A stretch of DNA of 64,000 nt from Bacillota bacterium. Lineage in GTDB: Bacteria > Bacillota > Clostridia > Christensenellales > Pumilibacteraceae. Positions 1-9,100 of the stretch are shown here, one piece after another (the first letter of the stretch is position 1; each line of letters opens with the position of its first letter). Location of the stretch: positions 62,001 through 126,000 of the forward strand of contig WRAY01000001.1 in assembly GCA_009779975.1 (NCBI GenBank). The letters are read 5' to 3'. The notes below the pieces were generated by a model. The model did not search any database. It saw only the letters and a list, made by a program, of their open reading frames with translations, and was not told the origin of the DNA. A program made the position numbers and the translations under genes.

Positions 1-2639
1 TATGATAAGAATCCGTCACGATTGTCTAACATGAATCTTCCCAAGTTAGCGTAGCCTTGCCCTGTTACAGGAGCAATAAACGAGTCATACGAAGTTGCAA
101 GATCTTGTTGAATATTTCTATACACACTCGGCATCATGTCGACAATAGACGGAGAAACTCCCCATGTCACAGAGAAACTGTCGTGTTCGCGTCCTGCAGC
201 ACCCATCAAATTTCTTCCGAAAGGATAAGTCATTTGCCATTGTCCGACATTGTCGCCGTCACTGACAATAAAAGCAACATAGTGATATCCGTCAACTGCT
301 TCGACTCTTTCAGTTTGAGATTCAGGATTTCCAAATTCCCACAAATAACCTGTTGCAGGGTCGTTCCTGAATTCACGGGCAGCAAAGAAAGACAAATTTT
401 GAGCAAAGTCTGTCGGAACAAAAAATTGTCCGTTTCTTGAAAAGAATGCAACATCTCGTCCCTCTAAGAAAGTGTAGCCATAAATAGGCGCATTATCATC
501 AACAAAATCCGTTACTCTTTGTTTAAGTGTTAATTCAGGACTAGTATTGCCGGTAGGAGGGTGAGCAAAGTCAGCATAGTAATGCAAGAACCTGAACGCA
601 ACACCAATATCTCTTGCGTGATGTTCAACAACATCATTTTCTGTGTGTCTTTGATGAACAAGCGCTGAACTGTTTAGTTCGCCGCTAACAATATCAAGCA
701 TCCAATTATAACCAAAAGCAAGCAAATCCACATCAAGCATAACTTCTAATCCAAAATCAGAAGACAGTGAATTTATCCATGCTTGCTGTGCATCATATCC
801 GGCACCGGGCTCCGGGTGAGCCACCGGCAAAAATCCGGTTATTCCGGCAAGTGTTGCTGCAATATTGGTTTGCAAAGTTCCTTCCCTGTAGAGAATTAGT
901 CCGGGATTTGCATATCCGCTGTTATTGTTACGAAATTCCAAACTAGAAGCATATCTTCTCAAAACACCTTGAACAACAACAAAATTGCTAGCCGGAATAT
1001 TAGAACCCCACATAGGAAGCGTCGTTCCATTAACATCAACATTTCTTGCTCTCATTGCAGCCCAACTGTCAACATACATTTCAATCATGCGCTCTAGTGA
1101 AATATTCACAAAATCAATTCCATACGCCTCTGAATGAAAATCAAGATGATAATCATTTGCAACACCGCCTCCTGCATCAACAAAGAAGCGAACATTGTCA
1201 CGGGCAAATAATCCTTGGATAACATTTGCAGTAAGCAAGTTTCTCGCAGAAAGTGCAGTATGAGTTGCACCGTCGTCATCATTCAACTCTCTTCCGCGAT
1301 TAAGAACATAGATTGTCGGAGCGTTATTTCTGTCGAAAACATTGCTGTCTTGAAGTCTTGTTTGAGGAAAATGTGAAAACTCTAGACCTGTTGGCAAATC
1401 TTCCAAAACAACACCGCTGGTAAATCTTGCAAATAAGACAACATGACCAATTTCAGTAATTTGAGTTATTGCATCGCCTGTGAACTCAGGATTGTCAAAC
1501 CAGCCATGAAAAGTTGCCGCCTCTCTTGTGGCATTAAGTAATGTTAGCGGCAAATTGTTAATCGTGAAAGTTGCAGGATTGTTATGCTCTGATGCAATGA
1601 CTCCATTAAAAGTAAGATTGAAAGGAGTTGGATTAAACAGTCCAAAAACCTCAAAATGGTCAGCCACCGTAATTTGAGTTACAGGAGTGCCTGTGAACTC
1701 AGGATTGTCAAACCAACCAATAAAATCATGACCGTGAAGATATGCAGGATTTAAATAAAACGGCACATCATCTTCGGTGAATTGTTCATTATTATTAGGA
1801 TTTAAAGCACCACCCGGCATTGAAAACAGAGCAGTATAATTATCGGCTTGTTCAAATCTTGCATAGAGAGTACGATTTCCTAATGCAGTGATTTGAGTTA
1901 TCGGAGTTCCTGAAAACTGAGCATTATCAAACCAACCACGGAACAAATATCCCAAACGAGTCGGATTAGCCAAATTAAACGGCAAATTGTTAATATTAAA
2001 CGAAGAAGGATTTGGATTTGTCACATTTGTCAAAGTTCCGAAATTAAAAGTTAAAGTTGAAGTTATGATTTCAAACCTTCCCCAAAGATTAGCAGTTCCG
2101 ATTGTTGTGATTTGAGTTGTCGGAGTTCCGGTAAATTCCTCATTGTTATACCAACCGAGAAAGTTAAAACCCTCTCTTGAAGCATTTTGAAGAGTAACAG
2201 GCAAATTTGCTGCCATAAAACTTGTTTGGTTTGGATTTGTCACATTTGTCATGTTTTCAGGCAAGTGAAAGTTTATGGTGTAGTTAATAGCCGTAAACCT
2301 TGCATATAACCTGATATTACCTCTTTGCGTAATAAACCCGATAGAAGAGCCTGTGAATTGAGGGTTTGTGTACCAACCGTTGAAAGTATATCCCGGGCGA
2401 GTTGCAGGAAGCAGCGCAATCGGATAGTCGGATTCATCTATATCAGCACCAGTGAATGTTGCAGGGTTTTCTGCATGGTTAGTCGCCCCTGACGGCAAAA
2501 CATAAGTGATGGTATAGGTAGGATCTGTGGGATCTGGGCCATTGCCGGGGTCATATGGGTCACGGCATGCTATCACAAACGACGCTGCCATAAAGACAGC
2601 AACAAGCAGTGCCATGAGCCTTAATGCTCTTTTTTTCAT
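1..2639 (-). CDS. InlB-repeat lipoprotein with GxGYxYP putative glycoside hydrolase domain (3' end cut by window)
   Basis: The start is ATG at 2639, with AAAAGGAGAAG just upstream, and the frame stays open to base 1, so the C-terminus lies outside the window (879 codons seen). The N-terminus is a lipoprotein signal (MKKRALRLMALLVAVFMAA, then a lipobox ending IAC). About five InlB B-repeats (GYTFNGWY, GFNFLGWY, GYLFRGWF and similar) cover roughly residues 42-405. The rest matches what I recall of the GxGYxYP family: FIVSDGDNVGQWQMT near residue 788 and a GQGYANL motif near 861, which corresponds to the family signature. The family is thought to be glycoside hydrolases, with substrate unknown. 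The gene lies 149 bases downstream of an ABC sugar importer on the same strand, which fits surface cleavage of a glycan followed by uptake. The InlB repeats probably extend the enzyme from the membrane or bind a partner. The family call is good; the activity is inferred. Confidence 0.8.
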   Translation of the reverse strand, partial: MKKRALRLMALLVAVFMAASFVIACRDPYDPGNGPDPTDPTYTITYVLPSGATNHAENPATFTGADIDESDYPIALLPATRPGYTFNGWYTNPQFTGSSIGFITQRGNIRLYARFTAINYTINFHLPENMTNVTNPNQTSFMAANLPVTLQNASREGFNFLGWYNNEEFTGTPTTQITTIGTANLWGRFEIITSTLTFNFGTLTNVTNPNPSSFNINNLPFNLANPTRLGYLFRGWFDNAQFSGTPITQITALGNRTLYARFEQADNYTALFSMPGGALNPNNNEQFTEDDVPFYLNPAYLHGHDFIGWFDNPEFTGTPVTQITVADHFEVFGLFNPTPFNLTFNGVIASEHNNPATFTINNLPLTLLNATREAATFHGWFDNPEFTGDAITQITEIGHVVLFARFTSGVVLEDLPTGLEFSHFPQTRLQDSNVFDRNNAPTIYVLNRGRELNDDDGATHTALSARNLLTANVIQGLFARDNVRFFVDAGGGVANDYHLDFHSEAYGIDFVNISLERMIEMYVDSWAAMRARNVDVNGTTLPMWGSNIPASNFVVVQGVLRRYASSLEFRNNNSGYANPGLILYREGTLQTNIAATLAGITGFLPVAHPEPGAGYDAQQAWINSLSSDFGLEVMLDVDLLAFGYNWMLDIVSGELNSSALVHQRHTENDVVEHHARDIGVAFRFLHYYADFAHPPTGNTSPELTLKQRVTDFVDDNAPIYGYTFLEGRDVAFFSRNGQFFVPTDFAQNLSFFAAREFRNDPATGYLWEFGNPESQTERVEAVDGYHYVAFIVSDGDNVGQWQMTYPFGRNLMGAAGREHDSFSVTWGVSPSIVDMMPSVYRNIQQDLATSYDSFIAPVTGQGYANLGRFMLDNRDGFLS

Positions 2640-2788
2640 AATTTTCTTCTCCTTTTGTGGTAAAACCACTTTTTCGTCTCAAAGAGACTTTGCTGTGCAT
2701 TTTGCATCTGCACTTTTTTTTATCTTCAACTCCAAGCAAAAATAACGAAAGAAATAAATTTTAGGTTTGAAAATCTTTAAATCTATTT

Positions 2789-3688
2789 CTATTTCATGCC
2801 TGAAACATTGACTGATTGAAGAAAGTATTTTTGCAGCGTCACAAACAATAGTATGATAGGAAGTGAGATTAGTATCATTCCGGCAGATCTGATATACTCA
2901 TCAACATGACCTCCAAAACGAGGATATAAATCATTCATTGCTAATTGCAGTGTGTGCCAATCAGGATTTCTAAGCACTATCATCGGCCAGAGATATTCAT
3001 TCCAAGATGCCGTGAATGTGATAATGATATAGGTCACTATTATCGGCATACACATCGGAAAAACAATTCTAAAAATCTTTGTCAACTCCCCTGCTCCGTC
3101 AATTTCAGCAGACTCTAGGAGTTCATTCGGAATTGTGTTCATGAACTGCTTAAACAAGAATATTCCAAAAACATTGACTGCACCGGGAAGTATTATCCCC
3201 AAAATATTATCATAGAAAATGACAGTTTGACGAAGTAATATAAAGTTAGGAACCATCAAAACTTCGCCCGGAACCATAAGTGTTGAGAGTATTGCAAAGA
3301 AGATAATGTTTCTTCCTCTAAATTTGATTTTGCCAAGAACATAACCAAAAATAAAAGCAATAATAAGAGAAATAGTTGTGAAAGCAAAAGTATGTATAAC
3401 GCTATTCAAAAACGCTCTTGGAATACCTGCCACTCTGAAAACATCTATATAGTTTTGAAATGTTATTTGACGCGGCCAAAAATAAAGAATACCGTATTCT
3501 CTTATGTAGCCTTGCCCATGAAAACTTGTCACCAATTCCAAAAGAAAAGGAAAAAACTGAAAAAAAGCAAGGATTATCAAAAATGAAAAAATCGTAAGTG
3601 CAAAAACCGTTCTTAATATTTTTCTGTTTCTTGTCCTTTTGTTGAAATCCACTTCGGAAAGTTGCAATATATTAACCTGCTGAGACAT
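2789..3688 (-). CDS. carbohydrate ABC transporter permease, MalG/GanQ type
   Basis: This 299-residue inner-membrane protein has about six hydrophobic segments. It has the permease EAA loop (LLESAEIDGAGELTKIF, then an RIVFP-type turn) near residues 190-215, which contacts the ATPase. The length, the final short tail and the ASWNEYLWPMI segment after the loop are typical of the second permease of CUT1 sugar importers. Its start lies inside the end of the preceding permease gene (17-base overlap), so the two are translationally coupled. No ATP-binding subunit is encoded next to it; CUT1 systems in Bacillota often share one MsmK-like ATPase encoded elsewhere. The substrate cannot be read from the sequence; the neighbouring GxGYxYP protein suggests oligosaccharides. 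Confidence 0.93.
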   Translation of the reverse strand: MSQQVNILQLSEVDFNKRTRNRKILRTVFALTIFSFLIILAFFQFFPFLLELVTSFHGQGYIREYGILYFWPRQITFQNYIDVFRVAGIPRAFLNSVIHTFAFTTISLIIAFIFGYVLGKIKFRGRNIIFFAILSTLMVPGEVLMVPNFILLRQTVIFYDNILGIILPGAVNVFGIFLFKQFMNTIPNELLESAEIDGAGELTKIFRIVFPMCMPIIVTYIIITFTASWNEYLWPMIVLRNPDWHTLQLAMNDLYPRFGGHVDEYIRSAGMILISLPIILLFVTLQKYFLQSVNVSGMK

Positions 3689-4652
3689 TTTCGGCCTCCT
3701 TTCCAGTTAGTTTGAATTGAATCAGAGTTAGAACCAAAATCACAACAAAAACAATCATGGCATAAGCCGAAGCCCGCCCAAACTGATTAAGTCTCCTTCC
3801 GTCTACTAACCCTTCACTTCCTAATGCTTGCGGATAGAATGCTAAATTAAAAATATACAAAACCACAGACATTGTTTCATCTGCCACTCCGTCAACTAAC
3901 TGCATTGGTGCAAGAATTCTGACTCCCTCAATAAGCGAAAGAACAAGATTGAGAACTATCGCATTTTTGATAAGCGGTAAAGTTATGTGGAAAAACGGAC
4001 GAACTTTTGAACTGGTGTCGAATTTTGCAGCCTCATAATAGGTTTCAGGCACTCCCAGCATAGCAGCATAGTAAATTATCATTCTTCCGGAAAAACCAAG
4101 CAGGAACGGGACAACCATAAGTGCAATCAATGCTGTGTTGGGATTTCCGAGCCAGTCTTGCGGATAACCGCCGAAAAGCATCACAATTCTGTTGAAAAGT
4201 CCGGAAGAACCGGATGAAAAAACCATGCTGATTATATGAGCGCTTGCAACTGCGGAAATTAATGAGGGCCAAAACAAAAATCCGAGAATCATTCTTCTTG
4301 CTCTGTGACTTTTTATTGTCGTTAGCATCCATGCAACAAGCATTCCCATAAAATTATTTGCAACAAGCATAACTCCTGTCCAAATAAGAGATATTCCAAG
4401 TGACCGCCAAAACAAAGAATCAAAATACTCTGTTCCAAAGGCAAAAATACGGCGATAACTTTCAAGCGAAAATGAAAGATTTGCATTAACATCAAAAGTT
4501 AGGTCAGTGAAACTAAAATAAATTGCGCGAACAAGTGCAAAAACAAAGAAAACTCCCCACCACAAAAGAGGCAATCCAATCAAAAGAAATGCTTTTATTT
4601 CATTTTTATATTTTTTGCGAAAGGGTTTTTTTCTTTTTATTGCTTCTGTCAT
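3672..4652 (-). CDS. carbohydrate ABC transporter permease, MalF/UgpA type
   Basis: This 326-residue membrane protein starts with a charged cytoplasmic segment (MTEAIKRKKPFRKKYKNEIK), followed by about six transmembrane segments. The EAA loop is YYEAAKFDTSSKVRPFFHIT near residues 205-225. The first-permease position directly after the binding protein gene, and the 17-base overlap with the MalG-type gene behind it, fit a standard CUT1 operon (binding protein, MalF, MalG). It forms the heterodimeric channel with the product of the next gene. Confidence 0.93.
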   Translation of the reverse strand: MTEAIKRKKPFRKKYKNEIKAFLLIGLPLLWWGVFFVFALVRAIYFSFTDLTFDVNANLSFSLESYRRIFAFGTEYFDSLFWRSLGISLIWTGVMLVANNFMGMLVAWMLTTIKSHRARRMILGFLFWPSLISAVASAHIISMVFSSGSSGLFNRIVMLFGGYPQDWLGNPNTALIALMVVPFLLGFSGRMIIYYAAMLGVPETYYEAAKFDTSSKVRPFFHITLPLIKNAIVLNLVLSLIEGVRILAPMQLVDGVADETMSVVLYIFNLAFYPQALGSEGLVDGRRLNQFGRASAYAMIVFVVILVLTLIQFKLTGKEAENVSAG

Positions 4653-4694
4653 TAACTAAATGTCTCCGATGGTCTTTTCAAGTGTGTTTTTATA

Positions 4695-5993
4695 TTACTG
4701 TTCAAAATGAAAATGCAGGTCAAACAAATCATCTGGTCTGCGAGTGCCGTTTAACAGTCTTGTGATAAAATCTCCAATCTCATTTTCAACAGCCGACCAT
4801 CTATAAGTGCCGGGGCGAGAGACAGTGTAATTTAACTGTTCCATAAACACAGGCCAAGCGTTGCCTTGAGTGAAGTGTTCATTTTCTATTGTTGAATAAG
4901 TCACAGGAATAAGATTTTGGGGAGCATTGTGAAGCAGCATTACCTCATCATTTGTCAAAAAGAATTTCATGAAATCAACAGCAAGTTCCTCATTAATAGT
5001 TCCGGACGATGTTGCCATTGAAAACAGTCCTAATCCGCTTTCACGAGTTCCGCCGTCAACAAGCGTCACAAGCGGAGCAAAACGAAGGTCTATATTTAGA
5101 GTGTCATAAATCAATTGATATTGGTCAATCTTCCATGGTCCTATTTCCATAAAAGCAACTCTTCCGCCCTCAAATGGTCCTTCTTGGAAAGTTGCAGGAG
5201 CAAAATTATTTCTGCCTAAGTCATATATCTTTTGTGCTGCTCCAACATTTTCAGGAGAATAGAGTGTAAAGTGCTGCAAATCTTCTGTCATTATACTCCC
5301 GCCCATTCTTGCTGACATTGAAGCAAAATGCATAGCACTCATACTGCGATGAGCCACTCCCGCAGGAATAGTATAAGGAATTAGTGCATTTATGGCTGTT
5401 AATTCTTGAAGTCTATTATACTCCAAAACATCCGCACATATTGCCATTTTTTCAGCCCAGGTTGATGGAACATCAGCATCAGTAAACGCTCTTCCGTGCA
5501 CTCTTTGAAAAACTCTGTTTAAAAGAGTGTAGTTATATGCAAGTGTCAAAACATTCGCAGAAACAGGAAGTGCAAACGCATCACCCAAAAAAGTGTTCGC
5601 CGGCCAAATACTTTCAACCACTTGCGGACGAATGACAGTTTCAATTTCATCATCAAACTCACTTAAATTAGTAATAAATCCCATGTCTGCAAGTTGTGCA
5701 ATATAGACTGAGTCCAAAAACACTATGTCAGGAAAATTAGGTCCTTGCCGCGCAATCATATATTGCATGAAAAAATTAGTGGTGTTTTGAGGCGAAACCC
5801 TGAATGTCACATCAGGATTAATTGCTTGATATAATTCAATCGCCCTATTTAACGAAGCAATCTCAACAGGTGCCCCGGGCCACCATATTGTTATCTCACC
5901 CTCTCTTCTCGTGAGATTACATCCGCCAAGAAAGGAAACAACTGAAAAAGCCATCATTATTGTTATCAAAAAACATATTATTTTTTTTCTCAT
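4695..5993 (-). CDS. extracellular solute-binding lipoprotein of a sugar ABC importer
   Basis: The 432-residue protein has a lipoprotein signal ending in a GGC lipobox with Cys near residue 25. The mature part begins EGEITIWWPGAPVEIASLN, as in family 1 solute-binding proteins, and continues with the usual VSPQNTTNFFMQYMIAR and PDIVFLDSVYIAQLADMG segments and a C-terminal DLFDLHFHFE end. It binds the sugar outside the membrane and passes it to the two permeases encoded just downstream (42-base gap). The start is set by GGAGAG 5 bases upstream of ATG 5993. An imperfect palindromic element lies immediately upstream of that ribosome site, so ribosome access may depend on RNA folding. Confidence 0.92.
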   Translation of the reverse strand: MRKKIICFLITIMMAFSVVSFLGGCNLTRREGEITIWWPGAPVEIASLNRAIELYQAINPDVTFRVSPQNTTNFFMQYMIARQGPNFPDIVFLDSVYIAQLADMGFITNLSEFDDEIETVIRPQVVESIWPANTFLGDAFALPVSANVLTLAYNYTLLNRVFQRVHGRAFTDADVPSTWAEKMAICADVLEYNRLQELTAINALIPYTIPAGVAHRSMSAMHFASMSARMGGSIMTEDLQHFTLYSPENVGAAQKIYDLGRNNFAPATFQEGPFEGGRVAFMEIGPWKIDQYQLIYDTLNIDLRFAPLVTLVDGGTRESGLGLFSMATSSGTINEELAVDFMKFFLTNDEVMLLHNAPQNLIPVTYSTIENEHFTQGNAWPVFMEQLNYTVSRPGTYRWSAVENEIGDFITRLLNGTRRPDDLFDLHFHFEQ

Positions 5994-6002
5994 TTTTCTC
6001 TC

Positions 6003-6089
6003 CGTAGGGAACGCCGCTCTTAGCCATTCCGAAATTTTTTGTTTGTTATCGTTTTTTTTTTACAACGCCAAGAGCGGGCGTATCCTACG
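6003..6089. repeat. palindromic element in the leader of the sugar-importer operon
   Basis: Two arms of about 23 bases (6003-6025 and 6067-6089) are inverted copies with a few mismatches and one indel, separated by about 40 AT-rich bases. The plus-strand left arm begins CGTAGGGAACGCCGCTCTTA and resembles the GTAGGGGACGCCGCC repeat near 15590, so it belongs to the same dispersed family. One arm touches the GGAGAG ribosome site (5998-6003) of the binding-protein gene. The region 6090-6189 otherwise holds only a small CCCCG/CGGGG hairpin (about 6123-6142) that may be the end of the upstream InlB-protein transcript, though no T-run follows it directly. Confidence 0.6.
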
Positions 6090-6189
6090 ATTTTTTGTCG
6101 GTTAATTAGACTTATCCCCTTACCCCGCCAAAACTGACGGGGCATTAAGGATAAATCGTTTTTAAAAGTTAGTAGTTAGTTAGAAGAAA

Positions 6190-9100
6190 TTAATCTTGTT
6201 CAAAAAATCTAACAACATGAACATTTATCAATAAGTCTGAACCACGAGTATCGTTTGCATTAGTAGTAGGAAAATCAAATTCAATTACTAAAAGAATTGT
6301 TGCATTTCTAAACGCTTCAGGAACATTAACTTCTAGGTACCTATCCGCAGAATTTCCGGCAACATTTTCCCAATTGATTATAGTTTCAATTTCCCAAGTC
6401 GCAATGTTTACTATTCTCACTCTAAATCTTCCACCAAAATGATTAGAATCATGTCCGTCAACATTGATTTGAAAACGGTCTTGACCGGTAAGAGTGAAAA
6501 CATTATGAGCATGACCTACAACATGACCTGTTGCATGTGCCGGTCCTTGGTGTGCCCCATTTCCGCCAATGTCAGCATGAATTCTTGTTCCGTTTTCACG
6601 GTCAACATAAACACTTCTTCCATATCCATAATTAGGATGAGCCCTAACCCCTTGTCCTTGCCAACCTGTTTCAGGACCAAAATTAGTTCTCACAAACGCA
6701 GTGTGTTCACTCGCTGTGCGAGTAGCAACACCATGTCTTGTCAGCATTCCAACAGAGTGCCAATCTTCATTATTTGCAAGAGTTTCACCGCCAACATTTC
6801 TGTTATTAAGAGCCCATCTTGCAGTTAGCGTCATATCGGAAAGATTTTGTGCTGTGATGTGAGTTACTTCTTCACCCACAGCATTGAACCAGCCAAGGAA
6901 GACCCATCCGGGACTTATTGCAGGAGCAAGAGCATCACCAATGTTTTCGACAGTAACAACCGGGTCATTGTCAGGATTGGTATCATTATATCCGCCCATA
7001 ACAAAAGTAATGTTAAAGTCAGTAAAACCATATCTGATTGTTATAGTGACAGGAGCGTTGACTGTGAATTCATAGGATCCGATATGCTCGCCTTCAGTGT
7101 TTGGAAGAATGAAAACTCCGCCAATCAAAACTTCAGCATTTCCGCCGCCTTGAACATTAAATGTCAAGCGATGTGTTCCCGGAAGAAGAGTGTTTCCAAT
7201 AACATAATCAATTCCGTTTAATTGAACGCCGGTGATTTGAGATGGGAAATTAACAGTAATAAGTTGAGGTCCCGGAGTAAATCTTGCCCAAACAGGAACT
7301 CTGTCACCGGTTGTTGCAAACTGGGTTATCGGAATGTCGCCTTCTGTTGCATGGGCAAACCAGCCGCCAAAGATATATCCAGCACGAGTTACCGCAGTCA
7401 ATGAAAGCGGGAATTCAGATGCAATAGGAGCAGTGATAATATTATGTTCATCACCTGATATCAAACCATTAAGCGTGATAGGGAAAACTTGTTCCCATCT
7501 TGCCCAAACAGTAAAAGGTCCGTCTTGGTTGATTGTCACTACTGTTTCGCCGGCAACTTCTGCATCAAACCAACCCATAAATCTATAGCCGGCACGAGTT
7601 GAAGGAGTTAGCGTCACAGTTGCGCCTGCTGAGAAAGTTGTTGGGTTTGAGTGTTCAGTTTCCAAAGCGTTGTTAAAAGTAATTTCAAGTTCTTGGAAGA
7701 ATCTGACACTTGTTATATTCATAAGAACTGCATGAGCGACAGTTGGAGTTCTGCGGGTTATTTCTATTACCAGAATAATTGTTTGACCTCTTAATTCTTG
7801 AGGAATTGTGAACGCCATAGGGTCAGGACGAGAACCGCCAAGAACTGTTATCCAACCGGCATTCAAATTAAATACTTCCCATGTTTCAGTGCAAACCGCT
7901 CTTATTCTCATTCTTCCGCCAAAATCAGTTCTGCCGACATCATGACCATTAAATCCAATCTCAAGTCTGTTGATATTTGCAGGAATAGTAAATGCATTGT
8001 GGAAGTGAGCAACCGCACTGTTAAGTCCTGCACCGCCTGTAGTTCCTCCAACATTTCCTAAATCAACATGCATTTGTCCGCCGTCGTCAGGAATAACCCT
8101 TCCGACAGAAGCAGCACCGCCCCAACCGCTTCCTTCAACAAAACCGCCATTAAACACCAATTGAGCAGTAGGAGTTAACGCTCTTTCTGCCATCCATTCT
8201 CTTGTTAGTCTTGCAACACCGGTTTGCGTTGTCGGAGTGCGGTTTTCCAGTTGCCATCTTGCATATAGAGTCACATCGTTTCCAAGCATAGCGTGAGTGA
8301 TATGAGTAACTGCTGTGCCTTGATTGTTCCAGAACCAACCAACAAATAACCAGTAGGCATGAGTTGGAGCAACTAATGCATCTCCGACATTGTTTAGAGT
8401 GAACTCTGAAATGTTAGTGTTAACAGCAGTCCCTGTCAATCCTCTGAAAATGAAATCCCAAGATTGAACGCCTGCTGAAATGATAAGTGTCACAGGACCG
8501 TCAACATAGAAAATATATTCGCCTTGAGCATTAGGAAGGATAATAATTCCGCCAACAGTGACAGTGACATAGTCATAGCCGCTTGCAGCAATAATATCAA
8601 ATGTTAATCTTTGCGGGTCAACACCTGGCATCAGCCAAATCTCACCTGCCTCATAATCTACTCCGTTTATTTGAATGTTTTCAACAACATTATCGTTATT
8701 CAAAACAGTTATCAAAAGAGGTTCTGCATCAAATATTGCAAAAAGTGTCGGAATATCTTCATAGCCGTCTACCGGGTCATAAGCAGGAAGTTGAACAACC
8801 GTCACAGGTTCGCCGACACCAACTCTGACAAGAATGCCTTCATGGTTATATTCATAGTCATAGTCAAGGAACCAACCGACAAAATCAAATCCGCCTCTCT
8901 CAGCATCAAGAAGAGTGTGAGGGAAAAGGTGATATGGTAAGTAGTCATCATTTAGATTGTTAACAGTTCCTACGCCCAAATCAAAGTCGAACCAATGTCT
9001 TCTTGTCCAGTCTCCATAAATAGTAATGTCAAAATCAACAAATCCGGGAATGTAACCTTCAAATGGATAATTAAGTTCAGCATCCATAAACCAACCGCCA

